A stretch of DNA of 64,000 nucleotides from Actinorhabdospora filicis (GTDB lineage: Bacteria; Actinomycetota; Actinomycetes; Mycobacteriales; Micromonosporaceae). Below, in pieces: positions 29,001 through 36,208 of this stretch; the stretch's first letter is position 1, and every line of letters starts with the position of its first letter. Where the stretch lies: contig NZ_BSTX01000001.1 of the NCBI RefSeq assembly GCF_030269765.1, positions 786,106 to 850,105 on the forward strand, given 5' to 3'. The notes under the pieces are model-generated. The model did not search any database. It saw nothing but the letters and a program-made list of their open reading frames with translations, and had not been told where the DNA came from. A program made the translations under genes and the position numbers.

Positions 29001-29390
29001 GTCGCTGATGCCCACGCCGTTGGACGCGCCCGTGTCGTTCATGTCGAAGAAGTCGCCGTTGATGGCGGCGACGGTGGTGGGGCGGTGTCTGGCCTGCTCG
29101 GAGATGGGCTCGACCTTGGCGACGCGGTCCGGGGAGAGGTACTCGACCTCGGCCTTGCTGGAGAGGTCGACGGTGAGGGCGTCGGCGCGGAGCCAGCCTT
29201 CGGGTTGCCAGCGGTCTAGGGCTTTGTGGGTTACGCCGGGGGCGAGGAGGGTGGTCTTGGTTGCGGTCTCGATTGGCCTTGGCTCGGCTTGGGTTTCGGC
29301 GGCGGTTGCGGATGGTGGGGCGGTGAGGAGGGCGAGGAGCAGGGCGGATGCCACGCCTGCTGTGGTGAGGGCTAGCGGGCGGGGGGACAC
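26040..29390 (-). CDS. Secreted phosphodiester glycosidase / metallophosphoesterase protein
   Basis: A 1116-residue exported protein. A signal peptide occupies residues 1-30 (ALLLALLTAPPSATA, cleavage before AETQ). A NAGPA-like phosphodiester glycosidase domain follows at about 50-390, with NGDFFDMNDTGASNGVGISD and DGGGSSTM. Ig-like linkers occupy about 390-740. A calcineurin-like phosphoesterase lies at about 755-1000, with MSDAQF, NGDLVD, GNHEV and a distal GGHVGVFH that together supply the metal ligands. A C-terminal beta domain ends the protein. It probably acts outside the cell on phosphodiester-linked sugars or cell-wall phosphates. It stands alone between rpmE and a repeat-rich region. 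No membrane anchor or sorting signal is seen. Confidence 0.88.
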   Translation of the reverse strand: MSPRPLALTTAGVASALLLALLTAPPSATAAETQAEPRPIETATKTTLLAPGVTHKALDRWQPEGWLRADALTVDLSSKAEVEYLSPDRVAKVEPISEQARHRPTTVAAINGDFFDMNDTGASNGVGISDGELVKSANDGRDNAIAITPDGVGRIMQVGFEGTLTTPNGVQAIDSLNTNTVDEGEIGAYNPLWGPMSRARVVVGASKAVEVVIQNGVVATIGAPGEGDIPQGTIVLVGRGSGADRLSALKPGDAVTVAYSPKNKGLETAIGGNQLLVADGAVVPNADDAIAARSAVGFSADGTTMYLLTVDGKQTNSAGITVPQMAKMMLDLGAYNALNIDGGGSSTMLAREPGTHDLRVVNGPSDGSERPVANGLAITVPDGSGRLSGYDVRTSAAPEDAPGASTVAPGHPERVFPGLSRPLTAVGFDENRGPASGTPGSSRVQWRTDHGRVGKVGRDGVFHARNPGRTTVTASNRRADGELGIDVLGELNRVDATVERVGLSGVEGMGRFGVLGYDAAGYSAPIDPSDVELDYDRALLDITADPSGNFTVKGKTAGSAALVTATVGDRTTVVPVTVGLAEQGAAAFDDAASWKFTSARATGSVAAAPGHTGQGLKMSYDFTQSTATRAAYAEPPAMIDVPGQPQAFGMWINGNGTGEWPSLHLVDSQGTATILRGDLITWTGWRYIEMPVPAGVVYPVKIRRFYVAETRPTIAYKSEIVIDDIVAKVPPAIDVPAEATPVDPILTASVDGRKWRFAVMSDAQFVGRAPDSDIVASARRTLREIKAAKPDFLIINGDLVDEAAQIDLDLAKRVLSEELGTDLPYYYVPGNHEVMGGSIDLWKANFGEPHRVFDHKGTRFITLDTSRLNIRGGGFDQIAMLRDALDRAAEDKSVNSVVLVEHVPPRDPTPQKGSQLGDRKEAATVENWLADFARNTGKGTGFIGGHVGVFHASHVDGVPYVINGNSGKAPAGPAEGGGFIGWTEFGVNPVSAHEQRERRANPYGEPSGWLAAAFRPQTDDVVLTTPASLRAGRDATVTALLKQAGRDVPVAYPVLGEWDGSRGLCVSGWEGVDRGHRCVARFDPSTGRLEALRPGTVTLRLTVNGVTREATVTITR

Positions 29391-29525
29391 GATGCCTCCG
29401 GGGTGGACGAGGGGGGTCCTTGGGATTTAACCGGAGGGGGGTTGGGGGGTGCAAGGTTTTCTACGGGGCGGGATGGGGAAGTGTAGGAAAACTTCGGTTG
29501 ATCTTGGGGGCCAGATACCCCACTC

Positions 29526-29652
29526 CTGCCTCTCCCCCTGCCTCTCCCCCTGCCTCTCCCCCTGCCTCTCCCCCTGCCTCTCCCCCTGCCTCTCCCCCTG
29601 CCTCTCCCCCTGCCTCTCCCCCTGCCTCTCCCCCTGCCTCTCCCCCTGCCTC
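29526..29652. repeat. 12-bp tandem repeat, 10.6 copies
   Basis: The unit CTGCCTCTCCCC is repeated ten times without visible change, plus a 7-base partial copy. The strand asymmetry is complete: pyrimidine-rich on plus, with G and A dominant on minus. It is a minisatellite likely to vary in copy number, 136 bases upstream of the secreted phosphoesterase start. Confidence 0.95.
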
Positions 29653-29875
29653 TTTCGGCTTGCGGGCCGTCGGGGGCGTTCTTCACCCCGGGTTTCGCCC
29701 GTCTCCCTTCTCGTCTCGCCCGCGCGGATCGACCATCTTCTATTCGCCACATCGGCGCTATTTGACGGTCGCCGTCTGGTCAGGGCTTTCAGCCCTGGGA
29801 CCCGACCAGGGGTGCGGCCCCTGGACGCCGGACCTCTCTCGGGAGGCTCCACCCGCGTTCGGCCTTTGCGACGGT

Positions 29876-29938
29876 GAACGAGGAACCCCGGGGTGTCAAG
29901 ACGGAAGAGCTGTCTTGACACCCCGAGAACCCTCGTTC
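29876..29938. repeat. Long imperfect inverted repeat
   Basis: A perfect 13-bp stem GGGGTGTCAAGAC / GTCTTGACACCCC (29890-29902 and 29912-29924) encloses a 9-base loop. Outside a six-base internal loop, a second 8-bp stem GAACGAGG / CCTCGTTC extends it. The structure would fold strongly in RNA or cruciform DNA; its role is not evident. Confidence 0.8.
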
Positions 29939-30051
29939 CAAGAACCCATCCGGCCGACCGAGGGAGGATCCTCTCCTATCCCGAGACAGCCCCCGCGGAT
30001 CTGGTCACGGGCCCGTGTTGTCGTGCGTCCCCGGCTTGTCTTGGGCCCGGC

Positions 30052-30187
30052 TCTAAAACAACAAGCTCGGTCTGGTGCCCGGGTTCTGACCCCGTAGCCA
30101 GCCAGTCACCTTGCCCGGGTCTAAAACAACGAGCTTGTCTCTCACCCGGGTTTTGACCCCGTTGCCAGCCAGTCACTTTGCCCGGCT
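30052..30187. repeat. Two direct copies of a 68-bp unit
   Basis: Copies at 30052-30119 and 30120-30187 both begin TCTAAAACAAC, contain CCCGGGTT and TGACCCCGT, and share GCCAGCCAGTCAC before TTGCCCGG. Scattered substitutions show divergence since duplication. The unit encodes nothing obvious. Confidence 0.85.
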
Positions 30188-30224
30188 TCAAGCCGCGTTC
30201 TCCTGCTCCGTGCACGAAACACTA

Positions 30225-30260
30225 AAAGGCCCGCCCCGGCTTTCGCCGGGACGGGCCTTT
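30225..30260 (-). terminator. Terminator of rho
   Basis: A 16-bp stem (AAAGGCCCGCCCCGGC with GCCGGGACGGGCCTTT, one mismatch) and a TTTC loop lie 59 bases beyond the rho stop. The arms end in AAA and TTT on both sides, so it could act in either direction. Confidence 0.85.
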
Positions 30261-30262
30261 CC

Positions 30263-30286
30263 CTTGCTCTTGCTCTTGCTCTTGCT
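30263..30286. repeat. Hexanucleotide repeat, four copies
   Basis: CTTGCT is repeated four times in register immediately beside the rho terminator. Confidence 0.85.
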
Positions 30287-30318
30287 AAACGCTGTTCACG
30301 AGCGCTTTCGCGTCTCGC

Positions 30319-32292
30319 CTACTCCCCGCCGCCGGGCGTGGTCTTGGCGATCTGCATCAGGAACTCGATGTTCGTCTTCGTCTTCTTCAGGCGGTCGAGC
30401 AGCAGCTCCAGTGCCTGCTGGGGCTCCAGGCCCGAGAGGACGCGGCGGAGCTTGTAGACGATCGCGAGCTCTTCGGGGGCGAGCAGGATCTCTTCCTTGC
30501 GGGTCGAGGATCCGTGCACGTCCACGGCGGGGAAGACCCGCTTGTCGGCGAGCTTGCGGTCGAGCTTGAGCTCGGCGTTGCCGGTGGCCTTGAACTCCTC
30601 GAAGATGACCGTGTCCATCATGGAGCCGGTCTCCACCAGCGCCGTGGCGATGATGGTCAGGGAGCCGCCGTTTTCGATGTTGCGGGCGGCGCCGAGGAAG
30701 CGCTTCGGGGGGTACAGGGCGGTGGAGTCGATGCCGCCGGACATGATGCGCCCGGAGGCGGGGGCCGCCAGGTTGTAGGCGCGGCCGAGGCGCGTGACCG
30801 AGTCCAGGAGGACGACCACGTCGTAGCCGAGTTCCACGAGGCGCTTGGCGCGCTCGATGGACAGCTCCGCCACGGTGGTGTGGTCGGACGGCGGACGGTC
30901 GAAGGTCGAGGCGATGACCTCGCCCTTCACCGAGCGCTGCATGTCGGTGACCTCTTCGGGACGCTCGTCCACGAGCACGACCATCAGGTGGCACTCGGGG
31001 TTGTTCGTCGTGATCGCGTTGGCCACGGCCTGCATGACGCTGGTCTTACCGGCCTTCGGCGGGGCCACGATCAGGGCGCGCTGGCCCTTGCCGATCGGGA
31101 CCACGAGGTCGATGACGCGGGTGGTGAGGATGTGCGGCTCGGTCTCCAGGCGCAGGCGCTCCTGCGGATAGAGCGGCGTGAGCTTGTAGAACTCGGGGCG
31201 GCGCTTGGCCTCCTCCGGGTCCATCCCGTTGATCGTGTCGAGCCGGACCAGCGGGTTGTACTTGTCGCGGCGGTTGCCGCTGCTCTGCTGCTGCTCGCCC
31301 TCGCGGGGGGCGCGGACGGCGCCGGTGACGGCGTCGCCGCGGCGCAGACCGTACTTGCGGACCTGCGACATCGACACGTAGACGTCGTTCGGGCCGGCGA
31401 GGTAGCCGGTGGTCCGGATGAAGCCGTAGTTGTCGAGGATGTCGAGGATGCCGCCGACGGGCACGAGGACGTCGTCCTCGCGGATCTGCGGGTCCTGGTT
31501 GCCGCCGCCGCGCTGGCCGGAGCTCTGGCCCCGGTCGCCGCGGTCGCGGTCGCGGCCGTCGCGGCCGTCGCGTCCGCCCTGCTGCTGCGGCTGGTCGCCG
31601 CGCTCACGGCGCCGGTCGCGGTCGCGCTGACGGCGGTTGCGGCGACGGCCGCCATCTTCGTCGTCATCGCGGACGGACTGGTCGCCGCCCTGCTGCTGCG
31701 GGCGGTTCTCCGAACGGTTCACGGGCTTCTTGTCCCCCTCGCCGGTCTGCGCGCCCTGCTGGCGGTCGCGCTGACGGTCCCCGCGGTCGCGGGAACGACG
31801 CTCGCGGCGCTCGCCGTCGCCGGAGTCTCCGGCGGGCTGCTCGGCCACGGCGACGGACGAGCCCTCGGCCGCGGGCGCCGACTCGGTGACCGTCTCGGTG
31901 ATCGCGCCGCGAGGCTGCGGCGGACCGGCCGGGCGGGTCGCGCGACGCGCTTCGCGACGCTGCTCGGCCTGCGCCGGAGTCTCGGCCGCCACACGGGTCT
32001 CCGCCACGGGAGCCGCCTCGACTACTGCCGGAGCAGCCTGCGCGCGGTCCTCGGCGGGAGCGGCCTCGGAGGGCGCGCCGTTCCCCTGGGCGCCCTGGAT
32101 GGCGACGATGAGCTCGCTCTTGCGCATCCGGCCGATGCCGGTGATGCCGAGAGAGCTGGCCAGTCGCTGCAGCTCGGGCATGAGCATGGATGCGAGGCCG
32201 GTACCGGTCCGCTTACGCCGGGCGTTGCCGGTCACGGACGGGGTGGCGGCGTCGTCGGTGACGTCCGGCGAAACGTCGGTGGTGTCGCTCAA
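30319..32292 (-). CDS. rho: Transcription termination factor Rho
   Basis: A 657-residue Rho. The N-terminal Rho_N helix bundle (about 20-65) is followed by a roughly 200-residue insertion rich in Arg, Gln, Gly, Glu and Asp, typical of actinobacterial Rho. The cold-shock RNA-binding domain (VPVGGILDILDNYGFIRTTG) comes next, and then the ATPase with Walker A APPKAGKTS, Walker B VVVLLDSVTRLGRAYN and the Q/R-loop region. The start is the TTG at 32292, because GGAAGGAA lies four bases upstream and the product begins with the family sequence SDTTD; the ATG 15 bases earlier is not preferred. It follows thrB on the same strand. Confidence 0.97.
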   Translation of the reverse strand: MSDTTDVSPDVTDDAATPSVTGNARRKRTGTGLASMLMPELQRLASSLGITGIGRMRKSELIVAIQGAQGNGAPSEAAPAEDRAQAAPAVVEAAPVAETRVAAETPAQAEQRREARRATRPAGPPQPRGAITETVTESAPAAEGSSVAVAEQPAGDSGDGERRERRSRDRGDRQRDRQQGAQTGEGDKKPVNRSENRPQQQGGDQSVRDDDEDGGRRRNRRQRDRDRRRERGDQPQQQGGRDGRDGRDRDRGDRGQSSGQRGGGNQDPQIREDDVLVPVGGILDILDNYGFIRTTGYLAGPNDVYVSMSQVRKYGLRRGDAVTGAVRAPREGEQQQSSGNRRDKYNPLVRLDTINGMDPEEAKRRPEFYKLTPLYPQERLRLETEPHILTTRVIDLVVPIGKGQRALIVAPPKAGKTSVMQAVANAITTNNPECHLMVVLVDERPEEVTDMQRSVKGEVIASTFDRPPSDHTTVAELSIERAKRLVELGYDVVVLLDSVTRLGRAYNLAAPASGRIMSGGIDSTALYPPKRFLGAARNIENGGSLTIIATALVETGSMMDTVIFEEFKATGNAELKLDRKLADKRVFPAVDVHGSSTRKEEILLAPEELAIVYKLRRVLSGLEPQQALELLLDRLKKTKTNIEFLMQIAKTTPGGGE

Positions 32293-32724
32293 TTGATTCC
32301 TTCCCATTGCAGGCCGGTATTCGTACCGGCCTCGGGCTACGCATCACGTCTGCGTAGTGCTGTGCTTGGGCATGACGCCCGATTTTTTGGGGTGCGGAGC
32401 CAGTCGCATGTGTCGACGGTCACCATTGAAGAGATGTCGTCCCTGCGCGGGAGATCCTCCCCAGACATGACCTTGGCAGGTGGCAGGGAATCAGTGAGGA
32501 AGAAAATCACCCTCGGAGAGACCAGGCACGAGCCGGGACACCGCGAATGCCGCTTTAGGAGCCGTACCCATCGCATCGGGCGTACTCATCGCTTGGTCCG
32601 CGCAGGCGCGAACCGGGTTGGACGGTAGTTCCATGCTAGGGCACTGCGGCTGTGCTGTTCACAAGGATAATCAACTACGTCCCCATGGACAACACCCGGG
32701 GCACGGCGTGTTCTTCCCGCCGTG
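32293..32724. other. Long rho leader / thrB-rho gap without a gene
   Basis: About 430 bases lie between thrB and the rho start. The first 8 bases before rho hold its ribosome site (32297-32304). I find no supported gene, no convincing sigma-70 promoter with proper spacing, and no long hairpin. A long leader would suit autogenous control of rho, but that is inference. Confidence 0.5.
32297..32304 (-). promoter_or_regulatory. Ribosome binding site fixing the TTG start of rho
   Basis: GGAAGGAA on the minus strand lies four bases before the TTG at 32292. It would fall inside the coding sequence if the ATG at 32307 were used. Confidence 0.7.
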
Positions 32725-33618
32725 TCACACGGTGCTGGCACGGTTGGTCGTGGGAGTCTTCGCTCCGTCGGCCACCGCCAGCCTATACGCGCGGAATCCA
32801 TCGACGTCCATCGGTGCGTCACCGAAGGCGAGAACACTCGGACCCGCGCCGCTCACCGCCGCCGGGACGCCCTTGCCGCGCAGATCGGCGACCAGTTGCG
32901 CGCTCGCCTGCATCGCCGGCGCCCGGTACTGCTGGTGCAGCCGGTCGTCGGTGGCGGCCAGCAGCAGCTCCGGTGCCGCGGTGATGGCGTGGACGAGCAG
33001 CGCCGAGCGCCCGGCGTTGAACGCGGCGTCCACGTGCGGGACGCGCCCGGGCAGCGCCGCGCGCGCGTGCGCGGTGAACCCGTGGTCGTCGGGAACGTAG
33101 ACGACCGGCCGGACGCGCGGGTCGGGCTCCAGCCGCACCGCGCGCGAGCCGTCCGCCTCGGTCCAGGCGATGGTGAACCCGCCCAGCAGGCACGGCGCCA
33201 CGTTGTCCGGGTGGCCCTCGATCTCGGCGGCCAGCCGGACCCGCTCGGCGAGCGGGAACTCCACCCCCGGCGTCAGCGCGGCCGCGAGGGTCACCCCGGC
33301 GACGATGGCCGCCGAGGAGGACCCGAGGCCGCGCGCCTGCGGGATGGCGTTGCGGCAGTACAGGCGCAGCCCGTCCGGCCGGGCGCCCAGGACGTCGAAG
33401 GCGCGCATCGCGGCCTGCGCGACGAGGTGCCGCTCGTCGCCGGGCAGGACACCCTCGCCCTCACCGGTGACCTCGACGTGGACGCCGCCGCCGGTGATCT
33501 CGGCGGTGACCTCGTCGCTCAGGCCGAGGGCGAGCCCGAGGGCGTCGAAACCGGGGCCGAGGTTGGCGCTGGTGGCGGGCACGGTCACGGTCACCGGACC
33601 GGTGGCGAATCGGTTCAC
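32725..33618 (-). CDS. thrB: Homoserine kinase
   Basis: A 297-residue GHMP kinase. VPATSANLGPGFDALGLAL opens the protein, the ATP loop ARGLGSSSAAIVAGV lies near residue 92, and the third GHMP motif SGAGPSVLAFG lies near residue 255. It phosphorylates homoserine in threonine synthesis. Its partner genes hom and thrC lie 17.5 kb away on the same strand at 51134-53467. In most actinobacteria the three are contiguous, so an insertion has split the operon here. Confidence 0.96.
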   Translation of the reverse strand: MNRFATGPVTVTVPATSANLGPGFDALGLALGLSDEVTAEITGGGVHVEVTGEGEGVLPGDERHLVAQAAMRAFDVLGARPDGLRLYCRNAIPQARGLGSSSAAIVAGVTLAAALTPGVEFPLAERVRLAAEIEGHPDNVAPCLLGGFTIAWTEADGSRAVRLEPDPRVRPVVYVPDDHGFTAHARAALPGRVPHVDAAFNAGRSALLVHAITAAPELLLAATDDRLHQQYRAPAMQASAQLVADLRGKGVPAAVSGAGPSVLAFGDAPMDVDGFRAYRLAVADGAKTPTTNRASTV

Positions 33619-33628
33619 GCGCGTGACG

Positions 33629-33814
33629 TTACCCGTCGTCTCCTTCGGACGGCGGGATCGACCCGCGAGGCTCCCGGCCCGCCTGCTTCAGGGCCAGCCG
33701 CAGCGCGTACTCGATCTGGGCGTTGACGCTCCGCAGCTCGTCGGCGGCCCATTTCGCGATGGCGTCATGGACCGCCGGATCGAGCCGGAGCAGCACGTTC
33801 TTGCGCGGCGGCAC
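33629..33814 (-). CDS. Ribbon-helix-helix (Arc/CopG-type) protein
   Basis: A 61-residue protein starting at [24 protein letters not shown] followed by [18 protein letters not shown] is the beta-helix-helix pattern of Arc/MetJ DNA-binding proteins. The C-terminus is acidic and disordered. It lies 9 bases after the SPFH gene on the same strand, so the two are co-transcribed. It may bind DNA as an autoregulator; toxin-antitoxin function is not supported because no toxin-like gene is adjacent. Confidence 0.75.
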   Translation of the reverse strand: MPPRKNVLLRLDPAVHDAIAKWAADELRSVNAQIEYALRLALKQAGREPRGSIPPSEGDDG

Positions 33815-33823
33815 GGGCGGTCC

Positions 33824-34687
33824 CTAGTAGAGCGATCCGGAGTTGACGACCGGCTGGGTCGCCTGCTCTGAGCAGAGCACGACGAGCAGATTGGACACCA
33901 TCGCCGCCCGGCGCTCGTCGTCGAGTTCCACGATGCCCTCCTCGCGGATGCGGTCGAGGGCCATCTGCACCATGCCGACGGCGCCCTCCACGATGCGGGA
34001 GCGCGCGGCGACCACGGCGGTGGCCTGCTGGCGGCGCAGCATCGCCTGGGCGATCTCGGGCGCGTAGGCCAGGTGGGTGATCCTCGTCTCCAGGATCTCG
34101 ACCCCGGCCAGTTCGACGCGCTCGCGCAGCTCGACGGTCAGCTCCTCGGCGACCGCGGCGCCGTCGCGCAGGCTCATCCGCTCCGACTCGTGGGCGTCGT
34201 AGGGGTAGCAGGTGGCCATGTGCCGCACGGCCGCCTCGGCCTGGATGGTCACGTAGGCCTGGTAGTGGTTGATGGCGAAGGTGGCCTTGGCGGCGTCCAC
34301 GACCTTCCACACGATGACCGCGCCGATCTCGACGGGATTGCCGTCGGCGTCGTTCACCTTGGCCGGTTCGGTCTCGAAGTTGCGGACCCGCTTGGACACC
34401 CGGGTCTTGGTGGTGAAGGGCGTGACCATGTACGCCCCGGCCTCATTCACGGTGCCGACGTAGCGCCCGAAGAACTGGAGCACCACCGCCTCGTTCGGGC
34501 TGACCGCGACCAGGCTGGACACCACCACGGCGGTGATCAGGGCGACCGCCGCGATCACCACGACGATGACGCCTTCGGACTTGTCGCCGCCGATGAGGCC
34601 GGCGACGACGACCGCCGCGACCGCCCAGACCACGAGCAGGCCGCCGACGACGGGAAACGCGGGGGCGCGGAACGCGGAACGCTCCAT
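33824..34687 (-). CDS. SPFH/band 7 family membrane protein
   Basis: A 287-residue SPFH protein. Two N-terminal membrane helices ([21 protein letters not shown] and [21 protein letters not shown]) precede the band-7 domain ([38 protein letters not shown]) and a C-terminal alanine-rich helix with [21 protein letters not shown]. Relatives (HflK/C, YbbK) form membrane microdomain scaffolds. GGAGGT lies five bases before the ATG. It is divergent from the regulator at 34819, and both share the region with the 14-bp operator array. The small RHH protein follows. Confidence 0.85.
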   Translation of the reverse strand: MERSAFRAPAFPVVGGLLVVWAVAAVVVAGLIGGDKSEGVIVVVIAAVALITAVVVSSLVAVSPNEAVVLQFFGRYVGTVNEAGAYMVTPFTTKTRVSKRVRNFETEPAKVNDADGNPVEIGAVIVWKVVDAAKATFAINHYQAYVTIQAEAAVRHMATCYPYDAHESERMSLRDGAAVAEELTVELRERVELAGVEILETRITHLAYAPEIAQAMLRRQQATAVVAARSRIVEGAVGMVQMALDRIREEGIVELDDERRAAMVSNLLVVLCSEQATQPVVNSGSLY

Positions 34688-34768
34688 GGGTGACCTCCGA
34701 GGGGCTAGCGAAGTGATATCACCACGATAGCCAGCGACCGGAGAGGCGGCAATACGTCACGCAAAGTA

Positions 34769-34816
34769 GTGCACAGATCCCCTTGCACAATCCCCTGTGC
34801 ACAATTACCTTTGCAC
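34769..34816. promoter_or_regulatory. Array of four operators with a 14-bp period
   Basis: GTGCAC (34769), TTGCAC (34783), GTGCAC (34797) and TTGCAC (34811) are spaced exactly 14 bases apart, and the bases between are similar (ACAATCCCCT-like). The array ends three bases before the regulator ATG at 34819. The regularity points to cooperative binding by a repressor, most simply the product of that gene. Confidence 0.65.
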
Positions 34817-34818
34817 TC

Positions 34819-35379
34819 ATGGCGGAAGAAGACCCTCGGGAAATCACCGAGCTGGAGCTGCTGCGATCGCTCGCGCAGCCCCGGCGGCAGCAGATCGTCC
34901 AGCACCTCACCGCGCACGGCCCGGCCACCTCCGCCGGCCTGGCCCGGGCCCTCGGCCTGAACACCGGCGCGACCTCCTACCACCTGCGCGAACTGGCCCG
35001 GCAGGGCTTCATCGAGGAGGTGCCGGAGAAGGCGCACGGACGCGAGCGCTGGTGGCGGGTGGTCCGCCGCGACGTCCGCTTCCCCCGCCGCGCCGACCAG
35101 GACGCCCCCACACGCCTGGCCCTCGACGAGATCAGCCGCCAGTCGCTGGCCGCCGACCTGGACGCCTACACCCGCGCGCTCGCCGAGACGCAGGGCGGCG
35201 CGTGGGCCGACCTGCCGTACTCGCGGTCCACGATCACGGTGGACCACGACCGGCTGCGCGAGTTCTTCGAGGAGTACATCGCGCTGGTCAACCGCTTCCG
35301 CGAGGCCGGTGGCGACGGCGCCCGGCGGGTCCAGCTGCGGTTCCTGGCCTTCCCCGCCGACCCCGTGAAACCCGGCTGA
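34819..35379 (+). CDS. ArsR-type winged-helix regulator
   Basis: A 186-residue protein with an N-terminal winged helix (LLRSLAQPRRQQIVQHL, recognition region GLNTGATSYHLRELARQGF) and a basic wing with HGRERWWRV. A C-terminal helical domain of about 100 residues is typical of ArsR-like regulators of transporters. No Cys metal site is visible. The ATG at 34819 is preferred to an upstream in-frame ATG because the upstream stretch is the operator array. It lies 79 bases ahead of the ABC transporter genes, which it probably controls. Confidence 0.82.
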   Translation: MAEEDPREITELELLRSLAQPRRQQIVQHLTAHGPATSAGLARALGLNTGATSYHLRELARQGFIEEVPEKAHGRERWWRVVRRDVRFPRRADQDAPTRLALDEISRQSLAADLDAYTRALAETQGGAWADLPYSRSTITVDHDRLREFFEEYIALVNRFREAGGDGARRVQLRFLAFPADPVKPG

Positions 35380-35458
35380 AACCGCGCCCGGTTAGTCTTC
35401 GCGCCGCCCAAGATCTACTTCGCACCGTCCCCTTTTTCAAAGAACAGGTTCAACCCCC

Positions 35459-36208
35459 ATGAGCACCACAGTCGCGGCTCCCCCTGCCGTCCGTCTCGAA
35501 TCCGTCACCAAGACCTACGGCAAGGGCGCCAACGCCGTCCGCGCCCTGCGTTCGGTCTCGGTGGACATCCCGCGCGGCAGCTTCACCGCCGTCATGGGCC
35601 CCTCCGGCTCCGGCAAGAGCACCTTCCTGCACTGCGCGGCCGGGCTGGACCACCCCACGTCCGGTTCGGTCCGCCTCGGCGACACCGAGCTGGCCGGGAT
35701 GAGCGAGACCGCGCTGACCAAGCTGCGCCGCACCCGCGTCGGCTTCGTGTTCCAGTCCTTCAACCTGGTCCCCGCCCTCACCGTCACCGAGAACGTGACC
35801 CTCCCGTTCCGCCTGGCCGGGCAGAAGGCCGACAAGGAGTGGACGGCCGAGGTCCTGCGCCGCGTGGGCCTGGAGCAGCGCGCCGGGCACCGCCCCTCGG
35901 AGCTGTCCGGCGGCCAGCAGCAGCGCGTGGCCGTAGCCCGCGCCCTGGTCACCCGGCCCGAGGTCGTCTTCGGCGACGAGCCGACCGGCGCGCTGGACAC
36001 CGTCACCGCCAAGGAGATCCTGAACCTCCTGCGCGCCACCGTCGACGCCATGGGCCAGACCGTCGTCATGGTCACCCACGACCCGGTCGCGGCCTCCTAC
36101 GCCGACACCGTGCTGTTCCTGGCCGACGGCGACATCGTCGAGGCCATGTCCTCGCCGACCGCCGACAAGGTCGCCGAGCGCATGACGCACCTGGGGGCCT
36201 GGTCCTAA
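35459..36208 (+). CDS. ABC transporter ATPase, MacB/LolD type
   Basis: A 249-residue ATPase. Walker A GPSGSGKST lies near residue 45, the Q-loop in VFQSFNLVPALTV, the signature LSGGQQQRVAVARAL, Walker B VVFGDEPTGALD, and a switch His in VTHDPVAA. This is the MacB/FtsE subclass that powers FtsX-like permeases, usually for antibiotic or lipid release or cell-envelope stress. The stop overlaps the permease start (TAATG). It follows an ArsR-type regulator gene. Confidence 0.92.
   Translation: MSTTVAAPPAVRLESVTKTYGKGANAVRALRSVSVDIPRGSFTAVMGPSGSGKSTFLHCAAGLDHPTSGSVRLGDTELAGMSETALTKLRRTRVGFVFQSFNLVPALTVTENVTLPFRLAGQKADKEWTAEVLRRVGLEQRAGHRPSELSGGQQQRVAVARALVTRPEVVFGDEPTGALDTVTAKEILNLLRATVDAMGQTVVMVTHDPVAASYADTVLFLADGDIVEAMSSPTADKVAERMTHLGAWS

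Larger units (their letters stand above)
29391..30318. other. Repeat-rich non-coding region of about 930 bp
   Basis: No gene is supported here. Open frames across it are low-complexity products of the tandem repeats. It contains a 12-bp tandem repeat, a long imperfect inverted repeat, a 68-bp direct duplication, a hexanucleotide repeat and the rho terminator, each listed separately. The concentration of repeats between two minus-strand genes is unusual for this window. Confidence 0.7.

Noticed and set aside
26412..29219. 935-residue open frame opposite the secreted phosphoesterase
   Set aside because: The minus-strand gene has a signal peptide and two recognisable domains; the plus-strand frame is low-complexity Gly, Val, Asp and Ala.
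29526..29652. 12-bp tandem array considered as a CRISPR array
   Set aside because: The copies are contiguous with no spacers, the unit is too short, and no cas genes are present.
29372..29921. Gly-Arg-rich or Pro-Cys-rich proteins encoded across the 12-bp repeat
   Set aside because: They are pure translations of the tandem repeat in open frames of both strands, without a ribosome site or any domain.
30514..32628. 704-residue open frame opposite rho
   Set aside because: Antisense shadow of rho.
32640..32670. Possible rho promoter TTGTGA ... TAGCAT on the minus strand
   Set aside because: The spacer is 20 bases, too long for a standard sigma-70-type promoter.
33629..33814. Antitoxin of a HicAB or similar module
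   Set aside because: The fold fits a ribbon-helix-helix protein, but the neighbour is an SPFH membrane protein and there is no toxin-like gene.
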